Assembly: GCA_008508345.1 (NCBI GenBank)
Contig: QNGE01002417.1
Coordinates: 43,515 to 107,514 of the forward strand
Reading direction: 5' to 3'
Source: Paragonimus westermani
Lineage: Eukaryota; Platyhelminthes; Trematoda; Plagiorchiida; Troglotrematidae
Length of the DNA stretch: 64,000 bases
A program made the translations under genes and the position numbers. Within the stretch, counting starts at the first letter, position 1; each line of letters opens with the position of its first letter. Below the pieces are notes generated by a model. It made no database searches, was not told the DNA's origin, and saw nothing but the letters and a program-made list of their open reading frames with translations. Positions 1-12,300 of the stretch are shown here, piece after piece.

Positions 1-330
1 AAACCGCGTGGTGGTCAAGCAACAGCGTGGTCACGAAATATGAAGACCTTGACTGCTCCATTGAGCAAAGTGGGCAGGCATCGCCTGCCTGGATGGGGTC
101 CTCGTGATCACTCAAACCGCTGGTTAGAGACGCTATCCGAGATGGCGATGTGTCGCAGCCAATGGCTTACCTGTATTCATACCATTTCTGGTTCTTCCAT
201 TTAGTCTTCTTCAATGTTTGTTGTCCTTCGTAATACTCTCTCCTCCCAGGATATTCCACGTCACTGTTGAGGTGAGCGGCGGCCCGAGCCACAGTCCCTT
301 TTGGTCAGGCTCATGGCTGTTTTGATGATG
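1..330 (+). repeat. LINE 3'-end fragment (copy of the 15447-15765 repeat)
   Basis: This stretch aligns with 15447-15765 in the same orientation. Shared blocks include the start (aaaccgcgtggtggtcaag against aaacctcgtggtgatcagg), the words tcgcctgcct and gtgatcactca, and a matching block around 245-320 (ccacgtcactgttgaggtga against ccacgttactcttgaagtga). The other copy directly follows reverse-transcriptase coding sequence, so this is read as the 3' non-coding tail of the same LINE family. The tail here ends in a tgatgatgatga run at about 324. The 5' part of this copy lies outside the window. Confidence 0.7.
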
Positions 331-1149
331 ATGAGTATCGTAGGTGTAAAAGCGTGAAGTATGTCTAAAAATGCGCTCATCTGAACATTGACTTGAGATG
401 ATAATTGGAAGTTCATAAGGCCATACTGCCAGAACGGACGCCAATTCCATTCGGAAGATGGAAGAAAGATCTACCTCGACCTCAGAAAACAGTGATGACA
501 AATGCTGCTCTCCGTTTTTTTGCAGGAACTTGCGTAAACCACGGCGTCGTATCCAACCTGTGAAACTTCTCCAAACACCTACGATTGTCATTTCTCTTAG
601 GTCGAACAAAGTGGAAATTCGTAGCCGCTTGGATTACGCATTTGCATTTGAACTCTCAGTGAGCCTGTATCAACCGGGTTGACTTTGCAGTTCATCTGCG
701 CATGTTGTAGAGTGTGCAAGCTCACGACTGAAACTGCACAGTCTGCTGATTAGGCCAATTATTGTTTGCATTGAAAGGGCATCTGCCATACGGCACATAT
801 TCCTCACAAATGTCTGTGATCCACGGTTCAGAACTTAACTTACATACTTAGGGTAAACCACTCCATTACTCGACAAACAGACGTTTTTGCGACGTCACAG
901 GTGACGAATTTTCGCGAATGCATTGCGTGCTTTCGCTGCCCTTATGGACACTCCTCCAGTAACACTGTAGGTTGATAAGATGACTACCCATGAAGGTGAA
1001 GTGATCGACAGTTCCAAGCTGCTTGCCTGGAGTAGAAAAATATAGCTAATGTCGATCCGACCTTGTAACGAAGTGTGCTTCACTCTCCTTACAGACTCTG
1101 TAAGATTACTTCTCAGCTCGACCTCATGGGGGAATCAGTCGACGTTTGT
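331..1149. other. unannotated stretch, probably old repeat
   Basis: No exon or RNA gene was recognised. Short open frames on both strands lack any family signature. The far end, next to the minus-strand LINE that follows, may contain further decayed linker sequence of that element, but I cannot show it. Confidence 0.4.
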
Positions 1150-2160
1150 TCATAGATTTTGCTGAGTCAGCAGAAATCCAATTCTCTCATATTTGCCGTG
1201 CTTCTTTGGAATAGACTTCTCCATAAGAGGCTCACGTAACTGTTGGTATTTATCCCAGTGTCCATCTGGATCACTCCACCGTTGTGACCGGGGTAGTCTA
1301 GCTGTCAGCACTGTTTGATAGGTATTTCGTGTATCCTCGTCGCTCACTTTCTAGGTGGATACTTTATGTTTGCGTGCAGATCTCTGATCAAACAGCAAAA
1401 CGAAGCGTATGTGAACGGTAGCATAATCTAAAACAAGATGGTTACTCTAGAGTGAACGACAGTCTTTAATGGAGCGGCGTCGTCGATAGCTGACGGTCTT
1501 GTAGTAAGTTTGCGTTCATGGCTCAGTTGCTCACTGTGATCAACACGCGGTTCATTATCATCGTATGTGATTAATTGTGTAACTCGGTGTATTGGGAGCC
1601 CACAGAATGAACACAATCGTAATGTTATTGTAAAGTTGCTACTGACGAGTCAATATGAAATGCTTGTGTTTACCAGTTTCTGTTTCCTTACTGTTTTGTT
1701 CAAACTTTTGAAGAGAATGAACTGTTTTAAATAATCGTAATAGTCGATCGCCATTGTCAGTGTGTCGTTTTCTGACACCGAAGTGTCACCTTGTCGCTTT
1801 CCTTCTGGACTGAAGTGACCGAGTGTTCTGTTCATATCATGAGTAAGTGTAATAATGTCCGTATGTTCAGTTTGTCCCAGGTGATCAAGGATAGTGTCAT
1901 AGAAACTTCTCTTGTTAGTGTCTAGAGCGTAGCCTGTAAGAGCATATGCAGACGTGATGAACAATTATCTCCGTCTGTGTCGACCGACTCTGACCGAAGT
2001 GCCGAGTTTAAAGGCACAACCATTTTCTTGGGTCTGGCCTAGCAAACTCTGTTCTGGGGTTCGATGCAATCTCCGCTCTAGCTGGATGACAACGTCCTGG
2101 TGCCGTTATACATTCTAGCAGAATTAATGATGTCACCATCTCCACAGCCTCAGTTTTCGA
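1150..2160 (-). mobile_element. decayed RTE-like LINE: endonuclease domain and linker
   Basis: Read on the minus strand, the segment between about 1964 and 1650 has the apurinic endonuclease core of RTE-type LINEs: an SAYALTGYALDTNKRSFYDT segment followed by TDIITLTHDMNRTLGHFSPE, matching the family pattern SAYAPT..(S)..FY..L.D....D....L.GD.NA..G. Upstream (2160-1980) a degraded IEPQNRVC segment fits the preceding strand. Downstream (1616-1430 and 1347-1150) the linker continues in other frames with GHWDKYQQL, a common linker motif. Stops and frame changes show the copy is inactive. No RT domain follows it, so it is 3'-truncated or interrupted. Confidence 0.7.
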
Positions 2161-3172
2161 ATGGTTTCCAATAAATCAATTACCATCGCACAGACCAAAT
2201 GCGGTCAGATTTATGGTATACGGCATCGACACGAAGTTTATTTCTTCCGAACAGTCAACATCCTCGAAAACAGTCTTGTTGACGTAGACTCCCAGAAAGG
2301 CGAGGTACGCTATGTTCAACAAAACCTTAGTAACGCAATACGGGTTGTCAGTTCACCTGACAAATTCGTATGGTGAAAAAATAATCTGCGATCAGGAGAA
2401 GTGCTATATTCTTTGAGTGATGATTTAGCGGGGTAACATTAAAGTACATTTTCACGTTTGAACTTCAAAGATTGCTGCGTTCCACACGTTCGTTCACACA
2501 CAGGATGCTGGGTGCAATGTTTTAAACAGTTCAATTTGCAGTAAACCCTCATTGTCATCCTTCGACGATCTGACACCCTTGTTGGCTCGCACTCATAATA
2601 TTCCCACTGGAATAGCTTTCCGTACCCATCGTAAACTATTAACGGCATAGCAGCAAAAGGTGAAAGCTGGTTTTTATTTCCCAAATTTGTCTTACAACCG
2701 ATCATACTTCGTTCGACGTACCGTTATTTCTAGTTCATCCCGTACAAACTTGGTGTTTTCGTCTATTGGACACACTCATTGCTTGCTTCTTCACCACTTT
2801 CTTGCGACAGTCCCTGAAAGAGTTCTCCATAACGGAATTGGACCTGGCCGACAATTCTCGGCTCGAACCAAGTCCATGCGAACAAGCTCAGGAGCAATGA
2901 CAACAGTGACGACACCTGATCAATTATCTTATTCGCCCACCTTCGGATCATCCGGACTGACCGACGCAGTTCGATGTAGCTGTTCCGAAACACCATTTTC
3001 CACATCAGAGACTAGCGGGTCTTCCGATTCTAGTCTGGATGTCGACAAGGTCAAGCTCATGAACACTTACAAACATACACCAAGGGACTCCAGGTCTTCG
3101 GCGAATCAGTTGAGCGCGGCAATCCCTCACGTGGCTCACCAACTCTGTGAGCGTCATCGTCGTTCTCGACAG
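2161..3172. other. no recognised gene; 5' flank of the first visible ATAD2 exon
   Basis: A long open frame (frame of 2660-3370) covers much of this stretch. Only its last part, from about 3173, shows similarity to ATAD2. From about 3130 to 3187 a different frame reads SVIVVLDSTEVPV, which resembles the sensor strand of the second AAA domain, so coding sequence may begin earlier than annotated. The upstream portion, rich in Ser and Thr, is unassigned. Confidence 0.35.
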
Positions 3173-3366
3173 CACCGAAGTTCCCGTCTGTTGAGCCGTC
3201 TATTTTGCCCTTCCAAGGCAGTTCGTGTGCACTTCGCTCCGCCGTGCCACGAACGTCGGGCAATGTATTTTGCCCCTGTACTTACTATGTGGCCCCAGCG
3301 CGATTCTGTTAGCACTACGGATTGGCGAAATGGACAGATAGAACAGGTTACTGTACTCAGTCGTGC
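3173..3366 (+). CDS. ATAD2: ATAD2 exon a: end of second AAA domain
   Basis: The frame reads SRLFCPSKAVRVHFAPP then HERRAMYFAPVL, matching the ATAD2 pattern EVQELF...FNVQLP..EERTKFFEDL, and runs on into a linker. The donor is GC|GTGAGT, leaving two bases that join the T at 5429 to give an Ala codon, exactly the phase needed by the next exon. The start is uncertain. An AG at 3171-3172 would begin the exon here, but a neighbouring frame just upstream (3130-3187) also resembles the family, which would imply a one-base deletion near 3188. Either a short alternative exon or a frameshift is possible. Confidence 0.6.
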
Positions 3367-6300
3367 GTGAGTTATCCCCGATATTTGTATTGTATTCTGT
3401 TTGTTTTGCACAGTGTGGACTTTTTGTTCTGTTCAATTTCGCTGTTTTACGTTCGAAATTGCCTGGGTTAAACACATTGATCCTGATTTTCGACATCGGC
3501 ATATTTATTGCGGAGCTTCCTCTGATATGTATTTGTTTGAAAGGGGCAATTTTTTCGATGTAGTCGCATGAGGTGCTGGACGAATTTTGTAAACCCTTGA
3601 CTCAATACGCCGATTCGCCCACCGTATAATAAGACGATTGATAATAAATCGGATTCTCCTCCTTGATATAATTAACACGGCAAATCTTTGTCCCTAAAAT
3701 CACGCGGCGGTCCCCGTTAATTGCGCTCAAGACAAACCAAAAGACAACCTCGTTCAGCTCCGACAACGTATGTGACAAGGAGAAAATTGCATTTATAAGG
3801 TGCATAAAGGCCTGGCAACATTCTCAAACCAGAAAACCGAAGGACAGACATAAAAAAGTGGTTATGGTCACTAAGCCACCAATGAGCATCGCGGAATAGA
3901 AGCCAGGCAGTTAAAAAAAATAGCGAAGGTCACCTCTCGAATGTTCACGACATTTCGACCCATCGTGATTGGATAGGGTTGTTTTCTCGAGGGAGGAGGC
4001 GGTTTTGGACGGAAAACATTGGCCTCCTCTAACAACGAATTATTATTTCAAACGACGCTCGTTCTTATATCGCTGTTTTCTTGCTCGCGTGAACTTTTTC
4101 ACCAAAGTTGATCCATGATTTGCGGACTCCGGCAGTGCTTGTCATAGTGAACCCTGTCTCATTTTACCGGTGTCTAATGAATGCCGATGATTTGTTCAGT
4201 TTACCGCGATGGTGTGTCTGTCACTCCCGATGAGAAGGATACTTTCGGAGTGTATTCGAAGTGCGTTCGTGCACTGCACTCCTTAAACATACGTTTCTTA
4301 CTGCTTGATCGATTGGACTCGATCGGTCTTCACCGTCAAAAACTCCCTGATAGCTCACTTGATTATATCATCCGTTGTAACCGTCGGTTCTCAAGAACTT
4401 CACTACGCTTGGTCTTCTCAGCCTATCACCGTGGCTAGGGCTAGACCACGCTGATGTTTGTATTTGTCATCACTAGTGGCTTACGATGAGCTGTTTGTGG
4501 TTCCATCCACACATCCTGTATCAAGTATAAACTCGATGGAATATGATCAAGCAGCGTTTGAATGTTGTCTTTCGTAACAATGCCTACCAAAACCTATTTG
4601 CTAGATGGTGGATTAAAGTGAACTTCGGAACCAAATTCAACGTACTCTGTGTGGACATGGCCTAATGGTGACAGGCAAAACAAAAGCCATAGCTTTTTTG
4701 GTCAATTCGCAGTTGGCAGTTTCTGACTGTGCGGCTTCTGGCGGTGGTGATATTACTCTCCCGTTTTCATCCGATCGTTCAGTGGCGACTTTGTGATCCC
4801 CTCTTCATTCATTTTGCCCACCCCCCTGAGTCATCAAAGTTACTTGCGCGTTTCCAGTGCCTTTTCTGTGGATCTGTCCACTGCGAAGGTTAACGGGGAC
4901 AATCATGTCTTGCAGTAGACAGTAGTACAAAAGCATCCCGTGGATGTCTATTCGTTTGGATTTGTTTAACATGTTTTGAACACCCTGAACATTCTCGTTC
5001 GAGGGTGGTTCTGTCGATTTAACCAAATGTGTATCATGGTCTGTGAAGTTGGCCAACATTTGCACTCGGTAAGCGGTCTAAAACTCTGCTTACGAACGAG
5101 CACTTGACTGCTGCAATCACAGTCTGGGAGCAAACTTATATGCTCTCCTTTGGTTTATATTTCTCAGAGCGGAGAAAGCCTACACATCATGACCAAGTTA
5201 CCGGTGACCCTCGATTTAAACTAAATCGGACTGATGTACTTGTTGTTTATTGATGCGTTTGAGCAAACTGACCTAGTCAATCCAGAACGCCTAATTCCTA
5301 CTTTCTTTTTTTGTTGCAGTATGTTTCCGCCTTTTCCTATTAGAAGGTCGGTCACTTTTTTTAATCCAGTGACTTAGATTTGTAACGAACCAAACTCATG
5401 TCCTCTCCACACTGTTACCCAGCCCCAGTCCTCCACCGGTGTTAACTGAGCCCGATGCACCGATCAACGACAGTCACACACCTATGGCTCTCTCCCCAGA
5501 GGAACTTCTTGAAATCGAGCGCGCAGAGGCTCAGTTATTCCGCCGCTTGAGGCAGGTGTTACGTCGTGTGGTCGCTCATCTGGCACGTCACAGACGATTT
5601 GCTGTGTTCACCAGACCCGTTCAGGTGGACGAGGCCCCCGACTACTATGAAGTGATCAAGCGACCGATGGACTTGGGCTCCGTACGCGATCGAATTGACG
5701 CGCGTCAGTACACCAATGCAGAAGAATTTATGAAAGTGAGTCAATTGTGATTTCTCACTGGCTGGATGGTTATAATATCGCTTAATAGCCTTACGAGATT
5801 TGTCCTTTTAGCGTGTTTGGGCCGCTTAATGTCGTTTGGTTTCAGATGGAATCAACATTTTGTGGGGCAACGGCAGTTAGACTGTTTTTTTTTTCAAATG
5901 ACAAGTCGAATTTCGGCTGTGGTATAAACTTGCTGAGCTGATATGACGAGTCATTTACACTCTCACGTTGAATCATAAAGTTGTGGAAATTTCGATTTTA
6001 CTACGGAATTATAAACGAATGGTTTGGTTGTGTGTTCCATATATGGGTGGTGCTCTCTCCTGGCAACGCGTACTGTCTAGTACAACCGTTGGTGGTTGAG
6101 GCGAATCACAAACTAGCTAATTGCTGACGGGACTCTGACTGTGCCGATTGTCGACTAGACATATTTCTGAATGTTCATAGTGATGGCTCTAATCTGGCGC
6201 TTTGGGCGACCCAGGAGTTTATCGGTGTATGAGTATTCCAGCTAACAAACAGCCTCAATCTTGTACAATTTTTCGTTCTTTTTGGATTCCTTATTCGATT

Positions 6301-9300
6301 TGTAATGCACGACTCGCATCACCGTCTTCACAGGATATTGAGCTGATCTACCATAATGCACTGGAATACAATCCGGCCAACGTTCCCCGCAGTCGAGACA
6401 TTCGTTCACGTGCCGCCGAATTTTGGGATGAGGCTTGTTTGCAACTGGAAGAAGAACTGCATCCTCCTGACCTGAACGAACGGTGCAAAGCGGTAAGTTG
6501 CCTGGCCTCCTGCCGTGTGATGCTGCGATAACAGATCCATAGTGCGGTCGATAAGTTACACTTTGTATTCTGCAATTCGTTTTTTACTGAGAACGCGATA
6601 ACAGAAGTGTCAAACACACGCTTAAGAGCTCAGACGATCGCCCTGTCCAACCAAGTTTTGGTTACGGAATGCACATCGAATTTATTCATCTATGTGATGG
6701 TTGTGTCAAACGCTCTAACATTAATCGACTGCGTAGGCAAATAAAACCCGATCCGATTTTCGTGCGTTTTTACGCACTGGCTCGGTATGCGTATAGATTT
6801 AAAACGCACATGCTTTCCATTGAACACTCCAATGTTTTCTCCCAAGTCAGGTTACAGCCTGGTTGGGACAGGAGAGTCCAATCAAAACTTAGGAGCCATC
6901 GGTTCACTGTTGGTCTTCTCACTATTGCAGCCCCACCGCTTTTCTTTAAGTGTGACTCTACACAGTTATTGTAGTTACATCCTAAGAATGGGTTGCCAAC
7001 TATCGAAGTGTTTCATTGTAATCTTTCAACTACATCAACCCGAATCGTCTAACAACTGCCAAAACTAGCAACTTCATTCTCATTTTTCGGATAGGCAATG
7101 GAAGCGCAGGCTGTCCGTGCGGCTGCTGCCAAGCGTTTCGCTAAACTGGATTCTCGCGCTCGAACCGCAAATACCAAGTCGCCCGTCGCGCCCTTTTCAC
7201 CGAACCACACTGTCTCCGAACCGAGCTCACCACCGCCCAAACTGCCCCCCATGCCTCAAGGTGGTCGTTACAGTCGTCGCTTGCATGTTAGTGCTTTGTG
7301 TCATTGGTTTGTTTGTGTCGGGATTTTGATGTTTTCTAAGGCAGATTCAATTTTTTAAAGGCTATCATTTTCTCATCTTCTTTGTCCAAGAACTTATAAC
7401 TGACTGAGATCACACGGCTTTATAACGAGACGCTTTGTATACGAATGAGACGTCTGCCGCATCCACACATTGGCTAACGCTGGTTTTCGATTGAGTTGCA
7501 AGGCCTTCGGTTGTGAGTCTGTTCATAGTCCATTGAACATTCCGATAAATAAGGTGGTTAGGTACCACTTATCAGATTAGACATTGTCACTCTCCACACC
7601 TTAGAATTGTTGTCCAACATGTTGGCATCCGTAAGAGTATCAACTTTAAAACTAAATTTACTCACCTTTTTTCCTATCAAAACTTTTATTGCCGCTGTCA
7701 ACGATAATGCAAACAACAGCATCCCATTGCTTTCATTACCTGTTGTACGCCATTCCTCAAGGGACAAAATCGATTAGCTGTTTGTGGTTGAATTGCCAAC
7801 TAGGAGATATATCCACTAAGGCTTCAAACAGACTTGCGAGGGGCTCGCAAGCAGTTTGTCTCATGAACACATATCTACATCCTTCCCAGTTTACGATGTT
7901 TTGATGTCAGTTCAATCTATTCCAAGTAAATGGGTCCAGATAAAATAACTTGGTTTACTCTCAGTACCTGACGGAGCCACGTCCCCTTACTCCTTACGAG
8001 CCAGACAATCCCTGTTTTCAGCCAGCCTATGTGCACATTAGTCGTTTGACTGTTCGCCGTGCGTGTTACCGGTGAGACCTATTCAATTCGAAACAGCTGC
8101 CCACCACTCACCTGGGGGTTACTGGGTCCAGCTGTTTGTAGAACGATACTCATGCGTATGTTCGGTGAAAAACATGGAATTCACATGTATGCTGTCTACC
8201 CCCTTTGGCGAATCCATATAAATGTATTGTGTCGTTGTGCCTCATGATGATCCACCGAAAATGTGGTTGTTCTCTACGCCTTTCTCCTCAGGAATGAACG
8301 GGGCGTGTTTGCAGTATTTATGTGTTTGACTGTCATGATAACAAGGTTACATTGCTGGCAAGAGCTGGCAAGCGAATCAACAATCGTATTTTGCGTACTC
8401 AGATCAAATGTATGTGGCACTCTCAGCGTATTAGGACACCGATTACCCCAAAGACCACCAGTCCGAACCTCTCTCGAGGTTTAGGCTATCACTCAGCGTG
8501 ATCTGAAAGCAACACACCTCGCGGTTTTACTCAGTGCTGTGAGTTAGCGTGGGTAACTGGTGTGAGCACTCGTGATTTTACTGGTTTTAGACAATCTGTC
8601 TGTAGTTTTGGTAATCAATTTTTGCTAAGCACTTTGTTTCTCTGTGCGACCTTGAACTCACCCCATCACATCTAGTGTTAAAATGCACAAAATCGGATTT
8701 TGTGTCATTTGTTCTTTCGATCAAAGTGCCGCCGGACACAGTGGATGGGTTGTTCTATTAAACCCATCGCGCGAAACTGAGAGTGCTGTTTGATTGGTGA
8801 TTTGTATCATTTAAGTTTTAGTTTGCTGCTAGGTTATTCTTCACTTCAGAGCACTTTTCGCCGATGCTGTTGCCGGCTGGCGTAGGATGCAACACGGATA
8901 GATGATGATCTAGCGTAGAGAAATGAAGTCAGTCACTAGGGGGCTGGCCACTGCAAGCACGGAGTGGAACATGCAATCCTGAATTTGGTAGCTGATGTAT
9001 TTAACAGTGAGCTCTCTTCTGACCTTATTCGTCAGCATACAATAATGTACGACTTTCTGTCAGTGATCTAGTTTAGCTCCGTTTTCGTATTGTCCTATAT
9101 TTTGGGATTACGTTGAGTCATAACATGAAATGTAGTTGATATGTTGGCCTAAATCTGAAGCTCAGCACTTCATTTTCACGATTTTAGTCCTTCCAAGTAC
9201 ATTCTCCTATTTCTGAAGGCCTGCCCTCTTACCCGTCGGTTACATTGTTTCTCAATTCGTTTTCCGTTTTGTCGGCCGAATCTAGACATATTTCTGCCCG

Positions 9301-12300
9301 CTATCTATTTGAGTACAGTGACACCCGTAGCTCAAATTTTATCGGTTTTATTAGTGTACAGCACAAATTTATGCCTGTCCTTCTAAATCCAATTCTATAT
9401 CATCTCCCGAATCTTGTTTCTTAATTGATTCTTCTGTGTTTCTTCACTTAAACTGTTTGTTTGGCATGAGCTAACCCTATTTCATCATTAAGTTATTTTC
9501 TTCACTTTTTTCCGTCCCCTTGTTTTATTTGTTTAATCTTACATTGGTTGTGCTACATGAGTTTTTTGTTAGGATTAATGCAGCTCAGCGTAATACTTAC
9601 TTTGGTGTCTTGACTACGTTCTCCCGTAGATCTACCAGTCGACTCACAGGGTCTTACCAATGGAACTCCATAAGATAGTTCACTATCTAGACCATGCCTC
9701 AGTATCGAAAATTACAATTGTTATCTGGATGCCTGTGGAACTGAATTTTTTGTCTGTGTTGGTTGAACAACGTATTTCGTGCACCATCTAAAAAAAACAT
9801 GCTCAAGATTGTTCGTTGAGGCTACCAGTGATGGGATAATTTAGGAACGACTTTGTGGATCAATGACTTTGTATATGGGACTCAATCTGCGTTTCTTCCC
9901 GATGTCACCAGAGTACCATTGGAGGTTAACACTCCAACGCCAAGACAAACTAACAATGACCATTCAACTGATTGGTAATGTTTCTGTGACAGTAAATACA
10001 TAGACATCTGTACATGTATATGGCTATAGATATGTATAATCGATATGAAATGTCACGTATGTTCGAAATGACACTTACCGGCTATGGTTTCGCCGTCAAA
10101 CGTATTCAGGAGCGCCCAACTTCAAGATGGCAGCTAACATGACCCTTACTCGCGCTTAATCATGTCATTAGCCACGTTAGTGACAGAAATAGGGAAGACA
10201 GCGAGTGAAAAAACAATTCGAACTAATTCTACACCGTGAGCTTTGTTTACCAGTGAGCCGTCCATGGCCCAGTGATGATGAAGTCAGTTACCAGTTGCGC
10301 AATCAGAATCTATCCCTGGCGAAATGTGGTCAGCTCGATCGTGCTCAGCCCTGTATTACCTAATGTGTCTCGTTGCAGTAAAGGCTCCTCTGTGTGAAAT
10401 CTGTAAACTTGATGCTGAATAACGCCTGTAAATGTCGTCTGCTACGTCTTTGGTTGGAAATCCTCTCTGACAGGGTGGCGTACGACAGTCAGTGACTTGT
10501 CTGCATCCAGATGATTTTTTAGCTCTTATTTGTTCTCGGTTTAGAACATTTTCTCCGGAATTTTCTTTGTAACCGACAAGATGAACAAAAGTTTATGATG
10601 CTTAGTTAAGTTCTGGGCGTAAGGTGTGTATGTGCGTATCGTTTGGAGTGAAATCAGAGTCCGATGTATTCGTGTTCACTGCAAGACCGATTGCCCATTC
10701 CCAATAGTGTTAATACACTATACTCATCCTCTGCCCTCTCCACTCTGCTTCATGTACCAATAGGGTCAGCCTCCGGTACTCGAGCCGAAGGATGTCGAAG
10801 TATTGGCAGCCGCTGTCCATCGCCGTCGGTCACCTATCCTTGGAGCTCCTTTGTCCAGTCCGGATAAAAAGCAGATTCGTACCAAGATGGGCCTGCATTC
10901 GTTCGATGTGGACATAGACGCCAACCACGAGACTAGTCTTACCCTTCCTAAGGAGGTAGGCAGAAAGGCGTCTATGTGACCTTATACTGCTTCTAATTTT
11001 GCGTTGACTATCTTCCTGTACAGACGTAATTTCGTCAGACACGTGAAATTGTGAGGTGTGAGAAATATCTCGTTACAAGCTAAATACCTTTTGCTGAACA
11101 CCTGATCGGTATCTCGACTACGGTTCATATCGTTGATCAACGTTGCCTCACTTTTCGTACGATTTTGCGTAGTATCCCTATTCATGCAACCAAGATCTCA
11201 ATTCATTTCGCCTTGATTGAATGCCGTGTTATGATGCGTGCTTAAAGCCACTTCCCAAGTGCACTCCATCTATCCTGTCTTCAGCATTTCAAGAAAATGA
11301 TTCGGGCTCAACGTATTGTTGAAATAACCTAATTATGTTTTGAATGGTGATACAACCACTACATGTACTGCCGTCGATTTCATTAGGTTGGGCAGGTACC
11401 ACGTGTGCTCCTACGTCGTTTACTTTCCAAGCTTTTATCTGCGACACCCGGAGTTAACTGTAAAAGGTAGTGCACTGACTGCAATACGACTTATCACCAA
11501 CTGACGTCAAAGATTGTTTCAGTCAACTCAACACGCCTATCCTGCTGAAGTTCGAAGAATCCACAACATCTGTGTTTTGACATACTAGCAGTTTGGTCAT
11601 AGAATCGTATTCCCTGGAACCTACTCATTTGTATTCCTGACCTACTGTGCTATCTTGACAATGGTGGTCAGTCCTGCGCACTGCATCGATCTAGGGTGCT
11701 ATGCTGACTCGGACATCGGTCCTACCAGGTGTAACTTTATCAGACAGACCCATGTGGAACAGTCAGACGAAAGGCAGATGCACTCAGGGCTATATATCGC
11801 TTTACTGACCGCGTAGGAGTGATTAACTAGTGAGACAAGATCTTGTGGGTACACAACAGACCTGTTTTCTTTATAGTTGTAGCATTGTCTTCTGAATCAA
11901 GAAGGAGGTTAAAACAAATACCCTCTAACAAAGAATACTCCGATCACCCTACGATTGACTGCGACCACCAGCGTATTATCCAGTACGGTCGAAAACTATC
12001 CGGTATGATCCAAAAGCCTGATGTATCCATTGCACGCAACAGTGCTCAGCATCAGACATTAGTGTCTTATTCACTGCACCCTCAGGCTGGCCAAGGAATA
12101 CTCTCATCTTCCGTTGTTTCGTAGATCAGAGTTTTGAGTCGAAGGCCCGGCGTGGAGTCTCCCAAGTCAACCTCCTTCTGCAACATAGGCGACCGTGAAG
12201 TATCAGCAGTAGTCGTTCTCCCGACCGTGGCAATGTTCATCCATTACGACTTTCTCCTTCTGTTTTACTCGTTAATTATTCTGCATTCTATATGCCCTCA

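Noticed and set aside
211..609. 132-codon minus frame
   Set aside because: Its last third is antisense to the LINE tail repeat, and the remainder has no motif or splice support.
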